A DNA stretch of 64,000 nucleotides from Niebla homalea (GCA_019925105.1 JAHGAU010000010.1:1364001-1428000); one strand, 5' to 3'. Shown: positions 22,962-35,689, numbered from the stretch's first letter. The notes: generated by a model from the sequence alone, not told the origin. Translations and numbers: made by a program.

Positions 22962-24421
22962 TCAAGCCCTTTTTTTCCGCGGCCTCCCCATTGCCCTCGT
23001 CTCTGAGTCGGCATCATCATCATCGCTCCCACTCTCGGTATCCCCCCTCTTGTCCGAGCTAGCGCCCAGAAAGCCTTTACCCTTCTTGACACTCACTCCT
23101 GCGCCTTGCTTCTTCAACTCCTTCGTCAGCAGCGTACTTGGCCTCATGCCTGGAAAATCCTTGGCCGAAAACACCTCGAACTCCTCGCTCTCAACGCTAC
23201 CCACCACCCTTCCCTGGCCACCTTCGACCAGGTTGGGACCGAGCGGCACCTTCATCAGGGTGAAGCGCAGCTTATATCGTCCGTTCTGCCGGCACGACAG
23301 ATCCTGGAAAATGAAAAAGGTCGCAAGGCTAGCATTCTCCACCGAAGAAGACGGTTTCTCTGGATCCGTGCCCACAAAGGGGGAGGCGACTAATGTTCCC
23401 ATCAGCCGGCGGGAGATTCGGTTACTCTGCGCTGGGTCTGGGACGGCCGTGACGTCGGCCGAAGTCGCCAAGGGAGTGTCTGGTGCTGACGTGAGACTTG
23501 GAGGGTCTTGACTCCCGGCGGAAAGCAATGCGCAGTGGACGATGTTGAAGGGGAACCGGAGCTCCTCGACGTCGGTCGAAGACGTCGGGTCATAGTCTTT
23601 TAGCGAGAGCTGGACGATGGGCGGGGGGTCAATGACCCGTCTATCACGCTCGCCGAAACCACAGGCTCGAGCGGCTCGGGGTTGCTGTCGGACCGTCAGG
23701 ATGTATCTTTCCGCCCTGATTCGCGGTGTTAGTGCTGATCTGCTCTAATTTTTTGGACTGCTTACATGCTTGTTGGTGGATTGGAAGCTCTCGTTGCAGC
23801 AGGCGCTCCTGGCGGAAGGGGCGGCGGAAAGTGAGAGCTACTGTCAACACCGCTGGAAGTTGTGGTCGAGCTGTGATGCGAGCCCGCTGGGCTTTGGAAA
23901 GAGGAAATAGGCGCTGACGGAAACCCGGTCGGTCGATATGCTGTTTCACTGAATAAGGATGATGGTCCACTAGACTCGTGATGCTCAATCGGCGACAAAG
24001 CTTCATATACTGTCCCGGGATTCCGAGACTGAAAAGAGCTTCTTTGTGGGAACAGCTGTGGGTGTGCAAATGAAGATACTGGACCAGAGGTTCTTGTCTC
24101 TAGTGGAGCCTGCCAACCTTGTTGCATCTCCGGTTGTGTCTGCATCACCAGTGGCGATGGCTGGGCAAAGGTGGATGGCGGTGGCCCCGGGAGTGAGGAG
24201 GGCTGTAACGCTGATAAGGGATAGGTCGTTCGTGGGGGAAGCTGCAGATTGGACAATGGCGGCAGCTGCAGACGGGATTGCCCCGGTGACGGCGGTGCGG
24301 GTTGGGTAGTAAGTGGAATCCGTGGATCTTGCAGTCTCGTCAACGGTGTCCTCTGACCAGCAGGACCAGCACGATAGCTAGCATCACGCTCCGGCTCTGA
24401 AGAGGGCGGCTTATATGACAT
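22962..24421 (-). CDS. velC: Velvet-domain regulator VelC
   Basis: Exons 24421-23766 and 23715-22962 join in phase to 469 aa. The first 210 residues are Pro/Ser/Gln-rich and disordered. The velvet domain begins at ERYILTVRQQPRAARACGFG and continues with ERDRRVIDPPPIVQLSL, FPFNIVHCALLS, a Ser-rich insert, GTLVASPFVG, and ATFFIFQDLSCRQNGRYKLRF, ending near VFSAKDFPGM. The C-terminal tail has GRPRKKRA, a likely nuclear signal. Velvet proteins are NF-kB-like DNA-binding regulators that link development, light and secondary metabolism; the order of motifs fits VelC rather than VeA, VelB or VosA. The intron falls just before the domain. Confidence 0.93.
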
Positions 24422-26568
24422 GAGGGGACTCGCTCAGAAAGAATATGAATATGTATCAAAGAATGGTCTTGCTTCGGCCGGTCATGTCAGAGAGCAGAAG
24501 GAAGGGTTTAAAAAGACATTGTGCCAGTTGGAAATCTGGCGCTGGTACGTTGGAAGCCCAACAGACATGCATATGTGGCTGTGAGAGTTGTGTGACAGGG
24601 TTAGATACACAAGGAAGCATGTGAAGCAAGCAGGGTTACCCTCATTCGGGACTTGTTACTAGTATCAGATGGCTTTGAGATAGACGTCCAGACTTAGTCA
24701 AATAAAAATAGCCTGCAGGGCATCAAGGGAGCAATGAGCTTAGGAAGAGCCCGGGCATGTGTAGGCCAAACGAACTTAGACAGCAGATCGACAGTCTGAT
24801 ACATTCACTTACCTTACCAAGTCTCGAGGATCTCACATAGTCACGTAGTCGGCCGTAGAAGTCTCGAGGAAGTTTAGGAGGGATTTGGTGCCCAATGGGC
24901 AATAGTGACAAAGAATCTTTCCCTCTGGACCACGGACCGTTGGCGCTTTCCTCGGGAGGCAACGGTCAGAAGTAAGGCACTAAAGCGTTCACTTGGATGA
25001 TATTCTAGTCAGCCCTTTACTATCCCCATATTTGCTTGGTTCACCTTACTTTTCTCATTCTCATCAATATAATGTCAGTCATCAAACATTTACAGCTATG
25101 GCTGACGAATTGTGGATGCCACTGGACAGAGTGACTCTACCACCCTCGAGGTCCCCTACAAGTGAGGGCCGAAGAGCACAATAGATTCCACGCATTGGCT
25201 TGTGGGCTACTGTTCAGCACCGTCGAAAACTGAAGGCCCTAGAGAAGGCAATGGTGGAAAGATCGTCAAAATAAGAGGAAAAGCTAATCTGGAGGATTTC
25301 GAAGTAGGTAGGCGAGGCTACAATTAGCTTCCATAACCTAAAGGATAGTAAACTCTTGATCAAATGCTATTCACGTCTTCCGTCTTCCGTCTTCCGTCCT
25401 CAGTCTTCATAAAGCGCGCTTTAGGTCCGCCGGTGGTGGGTGATAAATTTAGCAGTCAGACTGGATATGGTTCCGAAGTTAGGAGTGTGGAGGTAGTACC
25501 TTGTTCCGTGCCTAGACTAAGATGGAATATTTGTAGATCTCTGTTTCTTTTCCCTATTGGTTTACTGCCACACCCGATCACCTTACTCATTTTAACATGT
25601 CAGGCATTGACTGTGTCCCGTCGAGTGGATACTAAGTGAGCAATTCGTTATAGTAGCAGTCGTGGGTTCTTCAGATGACCCTGTGTCCTTTCGATTTAGT
25701 TTCCTGCTAGCTTTTAAGACATCAACTGCCGGCGAAGCCACCTGCAACTTCATCACAATCACCGAACAACGGAAAAACATTTCCAGTGATAACAATGGAT
25801 TGCTAAGGGTGCTCAAATTGGCTAGCATGACCACCTTCCCTTAGGGATCGATTATTCCGATTACTTCCCCCCTGCATCCCCAGTATCAATCGATCAAATC
25901 GGAAGACAAGGAAGACCTTCCATGACAGAATAGAAGTCTGCTGCACGTTTCACTTGCAGCGCGCCCCCCGCAGTATAATGAGACTCGACCTGCAAGGATC
26001 CATAAGGGCTGAGCGCCTGAGCCACTTGGGTGCCACTGACTGCCACAACCCGGGTTCACCCAGCTGTCAAATCCCTCCCCCCGGGTTCTGATCCGCCCTA
26101 GCTTACGCCAACCCGAGGTCATGGGTTCATTCAGAAGGAGCCTAAGCCAAATGACATCATACTTTCTTGACTACCGTTGCTACTCGGCTGTCTCTCGATG
26201 CTGGGCAAGACAGCAGCAGCATTTCATCATGCGCCTGCGCCTTGCGCCTTGATCCCACCAGGTCATCCCATACAATTTTCCCCCACGACGTCGCCTTGGT
26301 TCGGGATTATTTCTGCTTGGATCGACCTTTGGTCGGGACTCGATCCTCCCACTCGGTGACAGGATGGTGCGCCTCGGTTGCCTGCACTCAAGCATGGATC
26401 AATACGAGTCGATATGATCGGCAGAAGATGATGCCTAGTATAGCTATGATTGACCAAGATTTTCGAGGATGCGATAAAGCTCGTCTCTCCTGCCCCAATA
26501 CCGCATCCAAGCGGTCTGGCCAAAACCTTTAATCCATGATCCTAGGCGACTCTCATGGTGGAGATTCG
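24422..26568. other. Long gene-free region upstream of velC
   Basis: 2.15 kb with no supported gene, only short open frames without domains. It includes a short heptamer repeat at 25374-25401. The part next to velC should be its promoter and 5' leader. Long upstream regions are common for developmental regulators, but that is inference. Confidence 0.5.
25374..25401. repeat. Short tandem repeat, CGTCTTC heptamer
   Basis: Three exact CGTCTTC units followed by a degenerate fourth (CGTCCTC). It lies in the gene-free region upstream of velC. No function can be inferred. Confidence 0.7.
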
Positions 26569-26970
26569 TCAGGATTCTGCGTTTGCTGCGGCTCTTGCGA
26601 GCAAGGCTGTCGCGCAAAGCACATGCACCGAGACATGTAGCCATGGATTGGTGAAGACGGGCTTGGGACAGTCACGCCTGCCAATTCTCCCCATCGCCCT
26701 GAGAGCCGGGCCAAGGTGATAGACAGCCAAAGACGCTGCTACCCCTTGCGCAACGGGATTTAGACCTGGCAGTTGGCTGTCGTGCAACGCGAAGCTGCCC
26801 GCAATAACGTTGGAAGACATCAAGAGTAAAGCGTATTGACGGATGACTGCATGGGCACCGCTTTGCATGACAAGTAATGTTCCCGAGGGTTTAACGGCAA
26901 AGGCGATTGCAGCAGGGAGCTCAATGATGATGTGCAATAGAAAAGGGAAAGAGGCCCATCTCAGTTGCAT
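26569..26970 (-). CDS. Small multi-pass membrane protein, unknown function
   Basis: A 133-codon single exon from the ATG at 26970. Hydrophobic stretches are WASFPFLLHIIIELPAAIAF, YALLLMSSNVIAGSFAL, GVAASLAVYHLGPAL and VSVHVLCATALLARAAA, so about four helices. The frame stays open upstream to 27129, but that extension lacks a hydrophobic character and I prefer the internal Met. I do not recognise the family. It is divergent from PDA1 with 435 bp between the starts. Confidence 0.65.
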   Translation of the reverse strand: MQLRWASFPFLLHIIIELPAAIAFAVKPSGTLLVMQSGAHAVIRQYALLLMSSNVIAGSFALHDSQLPGLNPVAQGVAASLAVYHLGPALRAMGRIGRRDCPKPVFTNPWLHVSVHVLCATALLARAAANAES

Positions 26971-27405
26971 TGCGTTGTATGTATGTAGCGATATCGTCGA
27001 ATTCTCCGGCGATGTCCTGGGATGGTAACCGAAAATCTGCCCAGGAGAGGGATGGGTCCAATTATTCAAGCTGTGCGTTGTATTCTTCAAACGATATTTG
27101 ATGCATTTCTCGGATGAGGCAATCAACAAAATAGCGTTGGTGGGCGTAAAGACGAAGGCTCTCTACTAATGCGACCGTTTCATTATTGATGGCCCAACTC
27201 GAGCCACTTGGTCTAGAACAGCTTAGTCCCAAGGCATTCACATTATTCACATTGTGTTGAACTAGATGGGCTAAACCTGATGGGCTAAGCCTAATTGGAT
27301 TCTTGCTAGACGCTAGTTTTATGGTCTAACAATTATTGAATCCGCATCTCGGCGATTACTTGGATATTTCTCATCGTCAAGCCAACCTCCTCATCTGTAG
27401 CAGCC
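26971..27405. other. Divergent promoter region, membrane protein / PDA1
   Basis: 435 bp between divergent starts. A short near-repeat GATGGGCTAA occurs twice around 27265-27290. No gene seen. Confidence 0.45.
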
Positions 27406-28846
27406 ATGATCTCGAGGGCAGTGAGGTCACCCCGCGCTCTGCCTCTGAGGCAATTGGGCAAGAGACAGGTGCAGTTGAGAACCTCAATTGCGAAACGCTC
27501 CGTCACTACAGACGCTGCCTCTTCCCACGCCGAAAAAGATCATGTGCCCGAGGTACGTCCTGCGGCTGAATTGCATATCAAGGATAGCTTACTGAAGTTA
27601 CCTGTATAGGAGGATGATAAGCCCTTTGAGGTCAGGCTCTCAGACGAGAGCTTCGAAACCTATGAACTCGACCCGCCGCCCTACACCTTAGCGACTACTA
27701 AGAGGGAATTGAAGCATATGTACTACGACATGGTATCCATAAGGTGAGGCCTTCTGAATGTGAGGATATAATACAGAAATCTAAAAGTGGTAATCCAGGC
27801 GGATGGAGATGGCCGCGGACCGTCTCTACAAGGAGAAGAAAATCCGAGGCTTCTGCCATCTTTCAACAGGCCAGGAAGCCGTCGCCGGAGGTATCGAGCA
27901 TGCCATAACCAAGGAAGACCATGTCATCACCGCATATCGCTGTCACGGTTTCGCTCTCATGCGAGGCGGCACCGTCAAATCCATCATTGGCGAACTATTG
28001 GGCCGGAGAGAAGGGATTGCATATGGCAAAGGTGGGAGTATGCACATGTTCGCCAAGGGTTTCTACGGCGGCAATGGCATAGTCGGCGCTCAGGTCCCCG
28101 TGGGCGCGGGGATTGCGTTTGCCAACCAGTACAACAACAAGGAGAACACGACCATCTGCCTCTACGGCGACGGCGCCAGCAACCAGGGACAGGTCTTTGA
28201 AGCTTTCAACATGGCCAAGCTCTGGAACCTACCCATCCTGTTTGGATGCGAGAGTAAGTCTCCATCCTTTCGCAATGGCCCTGCATCCCCCCCGCCTTAG
28301 ACGCCGTCAGCATTCCTCGATACTGATCCTAACTTTGCAGACAACAAATATGGCATGGGTACCGCCGCCGCCCGCGCCGCCGCCCTGACCGAATACTACA
28401 AGCGCGGCCAATACATCCCCGGCCTCAAAGTCAACGGCATGGACATCCTCGCCGTCAAAGCCGCCGTCGAGTACGGCAAGCGCCACACCCTCGCCGGCCA
28501 CGGTCCCCTCGTCTTCGAATACGTGACCTACCGCTACGGCGGCCACTCCATGTCCGATCCCGGCACCACCTACCGCACGCGCGAGGAGATCCAGCGCATG
28601 CGCAGCACCAACGACCCGATCGCTGGCTTGAAGCAGAAGCTGCTCGATTGGGGCGTCACCACGGAGGAGGAGCTGAAGAGCATCGACAAGGAGGCCAGGA
28701 GCTATGTCGACAAGGAGGTCGGCGAGGCCGAGGCCATGGCCGCGCCGGAGACGACGCCGCAGATCTTGTATGAGGACATCTATGTGAGGGGCAGCGAGCC
28801 GAACTTCATGCGCGGGAGGACGCCGGATGAGAACTACTACTATTGA
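27406..28846 (+). CDS. PDA1: Pyruvate dehydrogenase E1 component alpha subunit
   Basis: Exons 27406-27552, 27610-27743, 27799-28253 and 28341-28846 join in phase to 413 aa. The N-terminus is an Arg/Ser-rich mitochondrial presequence ([16 protein letters not shown]). Core features: [34 protein letters not shown], and the thiamine-diphosphate motif starting [17 protein letters not shown] and ending NN at the exon 3/4 junction. [16 protein letters not shown] contains the regulatory Ser of E1 alpha. It forms the alpha2beta2 E1 that decarboxylates pyruvate in the matrix. All three introns have GTACG-, GTGAG- or GTAAG-type donors. Confidence 0.97.
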
Positions 28847-29379
28847 TGGCAGTCACCTAGCTTAAAAGATTGGGTTTTGCTGGCGAAAGGGCGGGGCGGG
28901 GCGTTCTGGGTAGATAGATTGATTTTGCATAACGGAGGTCGGGCGTCGCCTCATTCGATAGTGTACCTCATCACATACATACCTACAGGTGAGATGGTGC
29001 GCGCGGTCCCATCTGAGGATCATGTACGGTCGGTCCAACATCCATTATCTCAGTGTGGCATGTCATGTTTGATCCCTCCTGCAACCATAGAGCCACAAGC
29101 TAAATGCTAGCGACGCTCGAATACCTCGAGCGACTGGATTAGAAAGCCCGATCCTTGTCATTGGGCACCCTTCAGACATGGACAAAAAAGGGGGGGGGGA
29201 AGGGGAAGGATGTTTGATTAATTGCTACAAGTTATGTTTAATAACCCAACGCTTTTGCTCATCCAACCTCATTATCCAGACCAAAATAGTGGCTGGCTTT
29301 ATATGCCCTTATCCCTGTTATGCTCCCTCAGATGCAGAAAGCGAGAAGAAACAAAAGGGAATCAATCAAACGCTTATCG
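28847..29379. other. Convergent 3' region, PDA1 / CDC4
   Basis: About 530 bp between converging genes. A purine run with nine G follows 29185. No gene seen. Confidence 0.5.
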
Positions 29380-31640
29380 TCATAAATCAGTCATGTCCAC
29401 CCTCCCTTCTTCTGCATTTCCCCTTGCCGTCCCTCCAGCCTCACTCTCGGCATCCACCATCTCGAGATCGGTCTCGTCCGCGACCGGCTGAGCATCATCG
29501 ACAGCGTTCCTCGATCTTCTGGAAGTCGTCAGGGTGATAACATCATCCTCATTCCCCTCCCCATCATCACCACCGCTATCCCCACCTTGCTCCATTTCAG
29601 CCTCAGCGCCAGCGCCGGCACCAGCATCCTCTCCCTCAGGTGCAAAATCCCACACCTCCATCACCGTCCTTCCGCCCCGACTCGCCAGCACCACACACCT
29701 CTCACTCTCGAACGCGACCCGCCAGACCGCTTCGGCCGGCTGACTGAGCTCCCTCACCATCTGCCCCGTGTTGGTGTCCCAGATCTTGACGCGGCCGTCG
29801 GATCCACCGGAGACGATACGGGAGTTGTCGAATTGGAGGGAGGTGACGCTGTTGTCGTGGGCGGCGAGCCGGTGGATCGGGGCGTTGGTCTGGAGGGACC
29901 AGACGCGGACGGAGCCGTCGGAGCCGCCGGTGACGAGGGTGGAGGCGCGGAGTTGCAGTTGGCCAACCAGGGAGGTGTGGCCTTGGAGGATGGCGATACA
30001 TTGTCTGGGGGGGTTAGAGTTAGCAGGTGACGAGGTCTTGAGGGAGCAGGGACTGAGGATTGAGCAATTCCTGCTTACCCATCTGAAGGGTTCCAGATGC
30101 GGACGCTGGTGTCCAAGCTGCCTGTCGCTATCTTGTGGCCATCAAAGGCGATTGCGTAGATCTGGCTGAAATGACCCTGTAACGTCCGGAGGCATTCGCC
30201 AGTGGAGATCTTCCAGATTTTGGCGGTGGTGTCATAGCTGCCGGAAACGACCAGATCGCCATGAATCTCCAGACATCGAACGCTTGCTTGATGGCCCATC
30301 AGTATGTTTGAGCAATTACCGGATTTTAGATCCCACACTCGTAATGTCGTGTCCCGTGAGCCAGAGATTGCGGTGTCGGCATCAGACATCTTCAGGCAAC
30401 GGACTGTGGATGTGTGTCCACGTAAGACATTGACGCTCGCTCTAGGTATGGTGTAAGCTTTTCATTCGAGGGTCGAGGGTTCAAAACATACCCAGTGGCC
30501 ATGTTCCACACCCTGACGTCTCGATCACAACCACCACTGACCAAGATGTTTTCCCATGGAACCATTGCCCAGACGCCCATAACGTGCCCGGCCAACGTTC
30601 TCAAATGGTCGCCCTTGACGTTGAAGACGTGTATCTTGGCATTGTCCAAGGCCACAATAACGTACTTCTTGGTGAGGTGCAGGCTAGTGACGACCCCCTG
30701 ATCTGGGTGGATATATCTCGTAGTCATGGCACCCCCTTTCTTCCAAGCCGACTCCACCATATAAGCATGTTTGAAGCGTGATCTATGCGAGTGTCTCCCG
30801 CGTTGATTTCTGGCAATCCTCCCCATGCCTGCAGCCATGGCATGCAATTCACTCATTCTGTCGGAGTTCTCGTCCATGGACCTGCCTCTGCCGGGCGAAG
30901 AAGAGCGCGGTGGCCAAAGGAAGCTTCCTGAGACGCCCGAATTTTGTCGACTCGACCCGACAGAATCGCTGGACATGCGCCGGTAGGCATGCTTCTCGCA
31001 AAGGGTCTTCCAGGCCTGGTCGTCGCTGACCACTTCGCGCCACCTCCGTGAGACCTGAGCCGCGCGCACGAAGGTTCTGGGGTGGTCAATGAATTCTAGT
31101 ATCTGGGAGATGAATCAGTGAGGGGGCTGAGATTTTGTCACATGCAAAACCTACTCTGAAGCATATCTCGTTGGGTAACTTTCTGAAGGGATCCTTTTTC
31201 AGCCTGGGGCTGACGATCTGATGCAGTAGGCTCAATGCCTGATTGTCGCACACGTCTACCAGCGACCTCAACCAGACCTCCTTGGCTCCTATGCTGAGTG
31301 TTGCGAATACTTGCCTAGCGTCTTCCAGGACTGGATCTTCGCTATCGTCCAGCGGTGTGAGACGCCAGGACGTTGGGGATCGTTGATGTGGAGTTGGACT
31401 GGGTGCGGGTGTTGGAGGCGAAGCTGGGGCTGAAGGCGGTAGAGGATTGGACATGAGAGGTATGGAAGTTGTATTGGGCGTCAGGGGCGGCCTTGGGTGA
31501 GAGTATTGTAGGGAGCCTTTTCTTCGAGGTCGCTGAGGGGTAGCCATCAGGTGAGGAGGGGGCCTGATGCTGGGGGCAAAGTCGTTGTCCGGGTCGAGTG
31601 AGACTGGTGTGCTGTGTGCCTTGCTCCTCTGGTGATTCAT
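29380..31640 (-). CDS. CDC4: F-box/WD40 protein, Cdc4 type (SCF substrate receptor)
   Basis: Exons 31640-31155, 31102-30492, 30441-30079 and 30004-29380 join in phase to 694 aa. The first 100 residues are Pro/Ser/Thr-rich. The F-box FRKLPNEICFR|ILEFIDHP is split by intron 1 and continues RAAQVSRRWREVVSDD. Eight WD-like blades follow, with GH and WD pairs such as LRTLAGHVMGVWAM, VLRGHTSTVRCL, LMGHQASVRCLEI, TLQGHFSQIYAI and LQGHTSLVGQL. The C-terminal 90 residues are acidic and low-complexity. Eight blades fit yeast Cdc4 and human FBXW7, which recognise phosphodegrons for SCF ubiquitination. Fungi have related F-box/WD40 proteins (sulfur regulator SconB), but I see no SconB-specific feature. 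Confidence 0.9.
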
Positions 31641-33039
31641 GGCTTAAGGAGTGATTGAAGTCAGGTGGGCGGGACCATGCCGGTTATGTTGTAGCGGAAT
31701 GGTGTCGAATAAAATGAAGCGAGACTGGCAATCTCGTGGTTGGAACCAATGAGTCGATGACAGCTGCCACGCGTCTTGATGCGTTATGACGTGCACAGTG
31801 TTCCGAAAAGGAGGATCAGCAATGTCGTACTTTGTCAAGGTAATGGCAATTGAGGCTCAAAATGAGGTCTTGAATTGACGTCGGCTTTGTGCTAAATTGG
31901 GATAAGTTGGGTTGTTTTAAATGGGCGGCAACAGTGGGGCCACCAGCCAGAGATGTCAGACGTCACACGTCAATTTTTGATGTTTGATTTTTTTGGGAAT
32001 ATGGCAAGCAGCAAAACGGTACACTTTAAGCAGCTTTTGATTGATATATTGAGATCATTCAGGATCTTTCTTGGGGAAACAACAAAGAATTGACCTCCGA
32101 TGCATGGAGCCTTTTTAGCTCGATACCATATTACTAAAGTTGACCTGCACCCTTGTGGCGCTCAAATGGGGGGCTATCAGGGATCACGCCGGTGATGTCT
32201 ATCAGACCCTGACTGTCAAGACTGTTCACATGACAGTCGCAAGTTTTTCACAAGCAGTCATTTAATATTTGCTTGTCTGGAACTCAGTTGACGACAATTC
32301 GACAGGAACATGTTGACTTACCTGATTCCTGGTAGGTTTCGGGTATCAGAGGGACCTTGCAGCAGAACCCTTTCATCACCACCTTCCTGATGCTGTTCCT
32401 TTCCGATGGGCCAGGTCTCCGTGCGAGATCCATGCAGCTGGAAGAACGGGGGAGAACGGAAGAGCAATGCGAATTACAGGAGAGCCTCTATTCCTCAAGC
32501 AATATCGTACTTTTCTGTCTATCATAGACAACGGTGAGATCTATTTTCAACTTTCCTGCCATGTAGCTTCCACTTCATAACATAGTCCATCTACGTTTCA
32601 ACCTATTCGATCATAAAGAAACCTATCGTGAAACGTATGTACTGTTTTGAATTAATGAAGAATGATCGCTCCCATATTTCGCCCCACTACGACCTCGAAG
32701 TGAAATATAAGTGTTACGGTCAATGATGTGGCCGTAGTTCCGAATGAATTATTCTTTCCCAACTGATCACTGCAAATGCCTGCGATAAGAAAGCCTGCCA
32801 AGCGTGTGGGTGCGAAGAGAGAGAGCAACAATATTCTTTGATTGCCCAACGCCATCCTTCTCTCCAATCTTCCATGAACGTCCAAATCTCGTGCATGACA
32901 ACATCCATGTTCAAAAAACAAAAACCAAAAACCAAAAAAAACCATCATCTCCCTTTCAAACAATGCCGCAACATTCGCACACAGTGCGAGCAGCAGCACC
33001 ACACCAAATCCTCGTTTCTAGCAAGTGAACACAACAATA
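31641..33039. other. Divergent intergenic region, CDC4 / membrane protein
   Basis: 1.4 kb between divergent starts. Only short open frames without features. There is an A-rich run around 32915-32942. No gene or repeat recognised. Confidence 0.5.
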
Positions 33040-33807
33040 ATGCCTCTCCTCCCACCCCTCACACCTGCATCTGCCGGACTCGTCATGGCCATCCGACTTC
33101 TCCAACTTCTCCTCGCGCTGGCCTACTTCGTCCTCCTCATCTACAGCTTCCAGAACAAGGGTTGGTGGCTCAACCTCAACACACCCGTCACCCTCGGATG
33201 TCAGGATTGCTCCCACCCCCCCCTCCCCCGTCCCCAATTCCCCTTCTGCCATACCCCTTCACAATACTGATCTCCTGCCTCCATCATTAGCAATCACCTC
33301 CTTCGCAACCGACACGCATACCATCTACGTCTTATGCACCAGACCCCTAAGCCGTGCCGGCCGCATCTCGACAGCGCGATTGGTCTCGTGGGCGACGCTG
33401 GACGTGCTGCTGGCTGGATGCTGGGCGGCCACGTTCGCGGTCATGTGGATCCCCAAGGGGAAGGACTATAAGCAGCTGTTCTCGAGGCCGCCGTATGTGT
33501 TCTGGCATGTGGCTACGGCGCTGGCGGCGATGGAGATGTGAGTACCACCCTACCCAATTTGGTGAGACCAAGGCAGTTGGATTTTGGAGGAGGAAGGGGG
33601 GGGGTTTCCTTATGGTGCATCCAAGCAAAGCTTTGAGAGATGTTGCTGATGGTAGAGTTGGGCAATAGGGTCATGTTCTCGTCGACTGTCTGGTTGACGT
33701 GGAAAAGGGGCAGGGCTCTGTTTGCAACAACGCCGGCGTCGACTACACGATCAGTGCCGTTAGCAGACCTGGGAGCTCTTCCAGCCGGGCCATATGAACG
33801 GATGTGA
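33040..33807 (+). CDS. Small multi-pass membrane protein, MARVEL-like
   Basis: Exons 33040-33199, 33291-33537 and 33669-33807 join in phase to 181 aa. Predicted helices: VMAIRLLQLLLALAYFVLLI (about 15-35), one across SFATDTHTIYVLC, VSWATLDVLLAGCWAATFAV, and FWHVATALAAMEM with the following VMFSSTVWLTW. Four helices, a WxxxD helix and small size resemble fungal MARVEL-domain proteins found at plasma-membrane domains, but the match is weak. The C-terminus is a short hydrophilic tail. The first intron uses a GTCAGG donor; the other introns in the gene are 91 and 131 nt, longer than usual here. It converges on CCT8 with 92 bp between the stop codons. Confidence 0.78.
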
Positions 33808-33899
33808 GATTTGAGAGGAAGTTCAGGCGGCAATCATATCATATGGACATAAGATCCATTCGCTCATGATTATCAACATTGAATCTACCTGATACACGT

Positions 33900-35689
33900 C
33901 TAATCTTCATCCCAGCCTGGATTTTGCCCAGGAGGTTTCGGCCCTCCAGCTTGCCTCGCAACGATGATTTGATCCACGCTGAGTACTGTACGCGCTGCTT
34001 CTGTTGCCAGCTGTATGGCCCACTGTTTACTTACCAGAAGATCCAGTATCCCAGCTTCCTGTGCATCTAGCGTTCCCGAGCCGTCGTCATTCTCAACATC
34101 TACCCCAAGCGTACCCTCGTCATCTTCGTCTGATGAGGAGTCCTCTGAAGACTCATCGGAATCTTTGCTTGTTCGCCCATTTGTCTTGCCATTGCTTAAA
34201 GAGGCGTCCAGTGCTCTATTATGGGAAGCATATAGTCTAGCCAAAACCTCGGTCGCATCGAGTCCAGCAGATTCAGCGAGCGTCCGAGGTATGACTTCGA
34301 ACGCCTCTGCATATTTCTTGATTGAGTATTGACTCAGCTCTGGCGTCGTCTCTCCGAACCTGCTGATGCGTTCAATGAGCTGCATCTCCGTGGCGCCAGC
34401 TCCAGGCACTAATCGAGGGTCTTTTGTAATCGCCTTGACCACATTTACGCCGTCGTCGATTGCCCGCTCCACATCATCCAAGTGGTTCTGGGTCGCTCCT
34501 CGAATGACGAGAGTGGCCGTCCGTGTTTGCTCGTCCTCCTGTCTAAAGACGGTCACACGATCGCCGCCTATCTCCAAGGTCTCCACCAAGTCGACTTTGC
34601 CCATCTCATCCGGCATTGGTGCGCCAAGACGGGCCAAGGGGCTTGCACCAACCACACGACAGAGCCGCCTTAGCTCAAACTTCGATAGCACTTTCACAAC
34701 CAGTATGCCGAAACGATTCAAGTAATGCAGAGCAAGCTCTCCCACCGTTGAGCCAGCAACAACCACGCGGAGACCCGAGTCGTATAATTCCTTGATTGCA
34801 GCCTCCAGTTGCGTTTCCTCTCCTTTCGTAAAATCCATCATCTCCTTAGCGTTATGAAGCAACACCGTTCCTTTGGTCTCTGTCTGGCTAATGTCGATCG
34901 GACACGAGAAGACTCCAACCTTTGCATTCTTTGCCTTCTTGGTGCTACTGTCCGGTTCCCGACCGAACACCATACCCTTGACGACCTTTGATTGCTCGAG
35001 TGATCCACCCATGATCTTGACTACTCGAATATTGTCGACGTTGAAATTTGCAGCGTGCTTTGGCAGGACCGCGATGATGGCCTCAGCTATCAACCTTGCC
35101 AATATGTCCTCGTGGCCGGATTGCTTGGAGGCCACCACCGTCCGTATCGCCTTTGCCAGCTCCTTCTGTGACCGAGGATCTCTGACCTGATCGACCACGA
35201 GCTGGTCTAAGCATCTCAGCGCCTCGCCCATTCCTCTCTCAAAGCCCTTGACCACCTCCGAAGCCTTCAGCCCCATCCTGAGCAACTCCTCAGCCTTCTT
35301 CAGTATCTCTCCCGCGAGCACGATGACCATGTTGGTCGCATCGCCGATCTCCGCTTCCTGCTGTTGACTTGCCATCACTATGAGCTTGGCGGCTGGATGG
35401 ACCACATCGAGTTCCTTGAGTATTGAGGCGGCATCGGAGGTCAGGATCATTTTCTGGAGGTGGTTGATGACGATTTTGTTGCGGCCATAAGGCCCCAGTG
35501 AGGTTTGCACAGTCTGAGCTATGGCGCGACATGCTTCCACGTTGCGGATCACCGCACCGTCTTCGGCTTCGTAGCTGGATGCAAGGTGTTAGCCATGGTC
35601 AAAACTCCTGTGGGCGAGTGAGGGGATTACTTCTGATATCCTTGCTTGAAGAGACCGCTGTTTGGAGCGCCTGGTATTGAAAGAGACAT
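33900..35689 (-). CDS. CCT8: Cytosolic chaperonin TRiC/CCT theta subunit
   Basis: Exons 35689-35631 and 35574-33900 join in phase to 577 aa. Exon 1 gives MSLSIPGAPNSGLFKQGYQ, a standard Cct8 start. Group II chaperonin features: SLGPYGRNKIVINHLQKMIL, TSDAASILKEL, ASQQQEAEIGDATNMV (nucleotide site), and GAGATEMQL near the second equatorial segment. The C-terminus ends in ARQAGGPKPPGQNPGWDED. TRiC folds actin, tubulin and WD40 proteins in the cytosol. The protein is about 30 residues longer than usual because of a Ser/Asp/Glu insert before LDAQEAGILDLL (near 34068-34200). A GTAAGT near 34040 lies in coding sequence (LLVSKQWAIQ) and is not an intron I can support. Confidence 0.96.

Noticed and set aside
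26045..26110. Repeated CCCGGGTT as a possible regulatory or tRNA feature
   Set aside because: Two short C-rich matches only; no stem or spacing that fits a tRNA or a known site.
34025..34055. GTAAGT in CCT8 as a donor
   Set aside because: Reading through gives the conserved LLVSKQWAIQLATEAA, and the nearest AG would make a 24-nt intron.
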